Below are positions 60,745 to 64,000 of a stretch of DNA of 64,000 bases, piece after piece; within the stretch, counting starts at the first letter, position 1; each line of letters starts with the position of its first letter. The notes below the pieces were generated by a model. The model did no database searches. It saw nothing but the letters and a program-made list of their open reading frames with translations, and was not told the DNA's origin. The stretch comes from Planctomycetota bacterium (GTDB lineage Bacteria; Planctomycetota; UBA1135), in NCBI GenBank assembly GCA_021776925.1, contig JAJFFB010000042.1, forward strand, positions 1-64,000, given 5' to 3'. Both the position numbers and the translations under genes were made by a program.

Positions 60745-63273
60745 ATGCGCCTCTCCCTCCCCTCTGCCGTCTTGTTCGGCTTGATCTCGGCTTCCCTGCC
60801 GGCCGCCCAAGGGCAGCCCGGCGCCGGCAGCCCCCAACTTCACCCGCTGTTCGCCCCGCCGCCTTCCGGCTCGGGGGCGGCGCTGTACGCCGACCAGGCG
60901 GCGGTGCTGCAGCGCAACGTGGTCCTCGACCTCGAGCTGCTCGGCAGCAACGACGCCGGCGAGCTGCGGCCTGAGGACGGCGTGCTGATCAACCTCTTCG
61001 ACGGCGTCGAATTCGTCGGCCGCTTCCAGGGTTATCAGCCGATCCATGACGGCGGCTACGTGGCCGAATTCGCGCTGCAAGGCGTGGATCACGGTTTCGC
61101 CTTTTTCTCGGTCATGGACGAGGCGGTGGTTGCCACCGTGCGCGCCGACGGTGAGCTCTACAAGGTGAATTACGTCGGCGGCGGTACGCACACGGTCTCC
61201 CACATCGACGAGAGCCTGGAGCCCGCCTGTGGCACCGACCAGGGCTTCTCGGTCGGCGCTGGCGGTCAGGCCGGTCATGGCACCCCGCCGGGCTCCGGCG
61301 GCCGTTTCATCGATCACGAGATCGACGTCATGGTGCTCTACACCGATGACGCGCGCGCCAGCAACGGCGGCAGCAGCGGCATCAACGCGCTGATCAACCT
61401 CGCCATCTTCGAGACCAACAAGGGCTTCAGCCAGTCCGACGTCGCCTCGCGCTACATGCTGGTGCACACCGAAGAAGTGGCCTACGCCGAGACCGGCGAT
61501 GAGGTCACGCTGCTCAGCCGCCTGCGCGGGACCGCCGACGGTTTCCTCGATGAGATCCACGCCTTGCGCGACGCCTACGGCGCCGACCTGGTCTCGTGCA
61601 TCTACGACAGCGGTTCCTACTGCGGCGTGGGCTACCTGATGACCACGCTGTCGACGACCTTCGAGTCGAGCGCCTTCAACGTGGTGCGCGACAGCTGCGC
61701 CACCGGCTACTACAGCTTCGGCCACGAATGCGGCCACAACAGCGGCAGTGCCCACGACACCGCCAACGCCGGTTCGGCGGTGTTCAGCTACTCCTACGGC
61801 TGGCGCACCAGCGACAGCGCCTACCGCACGGTGATGGCCTACGCTCCGGGTTCCCGCATCCTGTTCTGGTCCAACCCCGACAAGGTCGCGCCCAACGGTC
61901 TGGTGCTCGGCACTACCACCGACGACAACGCGCGTTCGCAGAACGACGTCGCCACCACGGTTTCGGCGTTCCGCTCCAGCGTCGACTATGGGCACCGCGT
62001 ACTGACCCAGATGAACAGCAACAACGGCTTCGCCGGCAACATGTTCAATCTCACGCCGAAGACCGACGTCGAGGTCTGGGCGCTGGCGGTCAACACTTCA
62101 TCGACCGGCACCGAGAGCTTCGACGTGTGGGTGCGCGAAGGCGGCTACCAGGGTTATGAGAGCAATTCCGCCGCGTGGGAACTGTGGGGCTCGTACACGC
62201 GCACGACCTGCGCCGGCACCGACGGCTACACCTACATCTACCCCGGTACGCGCCAGTTCGACGGCGACACCACCTACGGCGTCTACATCGACATGACCAC
62301 GCAACCGACCAGTGGCAGCACCTTCCGCTACACCAATGGCGCGGCGCAGTCGTGGGAGAACAACTTCCTGCGCGTCGAAACCGGCATTGGCAAGGGTGCG
62401 GGCTTCGCCGGCAGCACGATTGCCGACCGCCAGTGGAACGGCGCGCTCTACTACCGCGGCGCCACCGGCCAGGTCGCCCTGTCGACCACCTTCGCCAGCA
62501 ACAACGGTTTCGCCGGCAACATGTTCGACCTGGAAGTTGCGAATAGCGTCACCGTGCACAGTTTCGACGTCAACATCGACAGCACCGCCGGTGCGGGCAC
62601 CGCCCACGTCGATGTGTGGATGCGCACCGGCTCCTACGTCGGTCACGAGGACGACTCCAACGACTGGACCTACCTCGGCACCGATCTGGCCACCGTCGCC
62701 GCCGGCAGCGACAACTCCACCCGCGTCGCGGTGGGGGACGTCAACCTCAGCGCCGGCACCACCTACGCCTTCTACTTCAACCTGGCGAGCTACCCCAGCG
62801 GGCAGATCATGCGCTACACCAACGCCGCCGGCGGCGAGGTGTTCGAGAACTCCGACCTGCGCATCGGCCCAGGTGTCGGCACCACCGGCGAGGCATTCAC
62901 CGGCGGCACCATCTCCAACCGCATCTGGAACGGACGCATCCATTACTCCGGCAACCACAGCGGACCGCACCTGTGGATGGCCGACCTGCAAGGCGATGCG
63001 ACCAACTTCGTGCACATGGCCGGCTGCGTGCCCGGCGCTCAGCAGTGGGCCTCGTGGTCGGTTGCCGGTGGCGGTCCGCAGGGCTCGCCCTGGGGCACGG
63101 TCTACCTCAGCAATCCCTACTTCACCCTGCCGCCGATCGCCGCGGATGGCAACGGCAACGCCACCCTCTCGACCTACAGCCCGCCGGCCGCCTCCGGCCG
63201 CCAGGTCTGGGTGCAGTCGCTCGACGCCGGCAACCTGAGCTTGACCAACGGGGCGACCCTGGTCATTCAGTGA
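60745..63273 (+). CDS. Secreted metzincin metallopeptidase with duplicated C-terminal beta domains
   Basis: An 842-residue exported protease. Signal peptide PSAVLFGLISASLPAAQG. A pro-region is followed by a reprolysin-like domain with the zinc site H327-E-C-G-H331-x-x-G-x-x-H337 (HECGHNSGSAHD) and a Met-turn candidate (YRTVMAY). Before it lies DVMVLYTDDARAS, the usual first strand. Two homologous beta modules follow, each starting NNGFAGNMF and containing FDVWVR or VDVWMR, spaced about 160 residues apart. A third domain with GSPWGTVYLSNPYF ends the protein. It probably degrades extracellular protein, with the modules binding substrate or surface. The first ATG downstream of the divergent rpe promoter that gives a signal peptide is at 60745. 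Confidence 0.88.
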   Translation: MRLSLPSAVLFGLISASLPAAQGQPGAGSPQLHPLFAPPPSGSGAALYADQAAVLQRNVVLDLELLGSNDAGELRPEDGVLINLFDGVEFVGRFQGYQPIHDGGYVAEFALQGVDHGFAFFSVMDEAVVATVRADGELYKVNYVGGGTHTVSHIDESLEPACGTDQGFSVGAGGQAGHGTPPGSGGRFIDHEIDVMVLYTDDARASNGGSSGINALINLAIFETNKGFSQSDVASRYMLVHTEEVAYAETGDEVTLLSRLRGTADGFLDEIHALRDAYGADLVSCIYDSGSYCGVGYLMTTLSTTFESSAFNVVRDSCATGYYSFGHECGHNSGSAHDTANAGSAVFSYSYGWRTSDSAYRTVMAYAPGSRILFWSNPDKVAPNGLVLGTTTDDNARSQNDVATTVSAFRSSVDYGHRVLTQMNSNNGFAGNMFNLTPKTDVEVWALAVNTSSTGTESFDVWVREGGYQGYESNSAAWELWGSYTRTTCAGTDGYTYIYPGTRQFDGDTTYGVYIDMTTQPTSGSTFRYTNGAAQSWENNFLRVETGIGKGAGFAGSTIADRQWNGALYYRGATGQVALSTTFASNNGFAGNMFDLEVANSVTVHSFDVNIDSTAGAGTAHVDVWMRTGSYVGHEDDSNDWTYLGTDLATVAAGSDNSTRVAVGDVNLSAGTTYAFYFNLASYPSGQIMRYTNAAGGEVFENSDLRIGPGVGTTGEAFTGGTISNRIWNGRIHYSGNHSGPHLWMADLQGDATNFVHMAGCVPGAQQWASWSVAGGGPQGSPWGTVYLSNPYFTLPPIAADGNGNATLSTYSPPAASGRQVWVQSLDAGNLSLTNGATLVIQ

Positions 63274-63288
63274 ACCTCTCCTGAAACG

Positions 63289-63315
63289 GGCCCGCAAGGG
63301 CCGCGCGGGCCTCTT
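63289..63315 (+). terminator. Possible terminator of the metzincin gene
   Basis: GGCCCGC pairs with GCGGGCC over a 9-nt loop, followed by TCTT. Short T run, so weak. Confidence 0.4.
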
Positions 63316-63347
63316 CCGGCAGGAAGGGGCCCGCTTCTGGTTGAGGG

Positions 63348-63353
63348 TAGAAT
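63348..63353 (+). promoter_or_regulatory. -10 box, leaderless arrangement
   Basis: TAGAAT 6 nt before the ATG at 63360. Confidence 0.5.
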
Positions 63354-63359
63354 CCTGGC

Positions 63360-63680
63360 ATGAAACTGCCTCCTCTGCTGCAGCAGTTCGCCAATTACTG
63401 GGAGAAGAACCCGGCGCTGGGTTCGGTGGTGGCGCTGGTCGCGGTCGCGGTCCTGCTGCTGATCCTGCGCAAGAGCATCAAGTTCTTCGTCGTGCTGATC
63501 CTGCTCGGGGTGGTGGCGATCCTGGCCTCCTATTTCTTTTATGGTCCGGACAAGACCAACAAGGCCATTCGCGAGGGAACCCAGCAGGCGGCCGAACGCG
63601 GCAAGGATCTGCTGGAGAGGGCCCGCGAAAACGGCGAGGAAGAGGCCCCGATGGAAGAAGGGCAGCCGGCGGGCGGATAA
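63360..63680 (+). CDS. Small membrane protein of unknown function
   Basis: A 106-residue protein with two closely spaced hydrophobic segments (SVVALVAVAVLLLILR and FFVVLILLGVVAILASYFFY), separated by KSIK. A charged cytoplasmic-type tail follows, rich in Glu/Arg/Lys (DLLERARENGEEEAP). No family recognised. The start is supported by a TAGAAT box 6 nt before the ATG. Confidence 0.75.
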   Translation: MKLPPLLQQFANYWEKNPALGSVVALVAVAVLLLILRKSIKFFVVLILLGVVAILASYFFYGPDKTNKAIREGTQQAAERGKDLLERARENGEEEAPMEEGQPAGG

Positions 63681-63758
63681 ACAACTTGATGGGATTGTTT
63701 TCGGATCGCGCGGCGGAGGTTTGCGCGGATTGGCCAACGCCTGGGCTTGGAATCAGTA

Positions 63759-63777
63759 TGATATCTATGTGATATCA
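63759..63777. promoter_or_regulatory. Perfect inverted-repeat operator candidate
   Basis: TGATATC-TATGT-GATATCA, 7-bp perfect half-sites with a 5-nt spacer. A related word (GGTATCG) follows 6 nt later. It lies 28 bp before the SPFH-like gene in an AT-rich patch unlike its surroundings. Such symmetry is typical of a dimeric repressor site; ribbon-helix-helix regulators are one option. Confidence 0.6.
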
Positions 63778-63805
63778 CTTTGGTATCGCATGTCCCATCC
63801 TAGCC

Positions 63806-64000
63806 ATGATCCAGGAACGCTCACTGACGGTTCGCTCCGGCCTGCCGATCCTCATTTTCGTTGTGCCCTTGTGGTTCGCCGGCGCCATTGCCAGTTTCGT
63901 CATGGCGGCCAACTTCCGCGACGACTTCAGCACCGGCGTGTGCGTGGTGCTGGGTTTCTTGTTGATGATCTTTTTCATCCTTACCTTGGTCGGCTTCTTC
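63806..64000 (+). CDS. Probable SPFH/band-7 protein, 5' part only
   Basis: The first 65 codons run off the window. The start MIQERSLTVRSG followed by two hydrophobic segments (LPILIFVVPLWFAGAIASFVM, and VCVVLGFLLMIFFILTLVGFF) matches the N-terminus of bacterial SPFH-domain membrane proteins, which form oligomeric scaffolds. The SPFH domain itself is outside the window, so this rests on the N-terminal pattern only. The palindromic site 28 bp upstream suggests dedicated regulation. Confidence 0.5.
   Translation, partial: MIQERSLTVRSGLPILIFVVPLWFAGAIASFVMAANFRDDFSTGVCVVLGFLLMIFFILTLVGFF

Noticed and set aside
1-64000. CRISPR arrays, rRNA or tRNA genes
   Set aside because: No regularly spaced repeats, no rRNA-like blocks and no cloverleaf with a T-loop consensus were found in the intergenic regions.

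Overview
The window is GC-rich, densely coded bacterial chromosome that reads most easily as a member of the phylum Planctomycetota. The pointers are family content rather than a marker gene: an ECF-type sigma factor transcribed with a membrane Ser/Thr kinase, Tat-exported Gfo/Idh/MocA oxidoreductases, a SUMF1-like protein, PQQ and BNR beta-propellers, a CRTAC1/FG-GAP/ASPIC-TlpA protein, DUF1080-like and squalene-cyclase-like secreted proteins. No rRNA, tRNA or CRISPR array was seen. The class or genus cannot be fixed from the sequence.

Layout. 1-1134: an insertion sequence whose left end coincides with the window edge. 1133-4426 (-): one long CRTAC1-like secreted gene, cut at its 3' end by the IS and interrupted by a single in-frame UGA. 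The UGA is followed at the right distance by a perfect 6-bp hairpin that looks like a bacterial SECIS, so the gene is a candidate selenoprotein. 4647-7867 (-): sigma factor plus Ser/Thr kinase operon. 8049-10631: coiled-coil exported protein, aminotransferase and small secreted protein, with strong terminators. 10798-17482 (+): response regulator, histidine kinase, sbcD and sbcC in one tightly packed run. 17537-20182: glycosyltransferase, then a MoaD/ThiS-like protein and a BNR-propeller protein.

20158-27752 holds the most system-like block. Two exosortase-A-associated-type alpha/beta hydrolases without a normal serine nucleophile (-) are followed by a FabG-like reductase (+) and a tandemly duplicated module of ACP (-), half-length ketosynthase-like protein (+) and full ketosynthase (+). 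In the first copy the ACP is a frameshifted remnant, in the second it is intact. This looks like a dedicated type II fatty-acid/polyketide line of unknown product.

27782-57000 is mostly secreted and lipoprotein genes: a degraded pseudogene, a giant propeller with PDZ and EF-hand insertions, esterases, an SGNH hydrolase fusion, an M1 aminopeptidase, a PQQ propeller, a HExxH protease, a prenyltransferase-like protein, ApbE, SUMF1, two oxidoreductases and a cytochrome b562-like protein. 56856-60623 carries housekeeping genes (RlmN-like, accD, an Eis-like acetyltransferase, rpe). The window closes with a secreted metzincin, a small membrane protein and the start of a probable SPFH protein behind a perfect inverted-repeat operator.

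A recurrent regulatory signature is a -10 box of the form TAGNNT or TATAAT placed 6-7 nt before the start codon (at least eight genes). It implies frequent leaderless transcripts and settles several start sites. ATGA stop/start overlaps tie most operons together.
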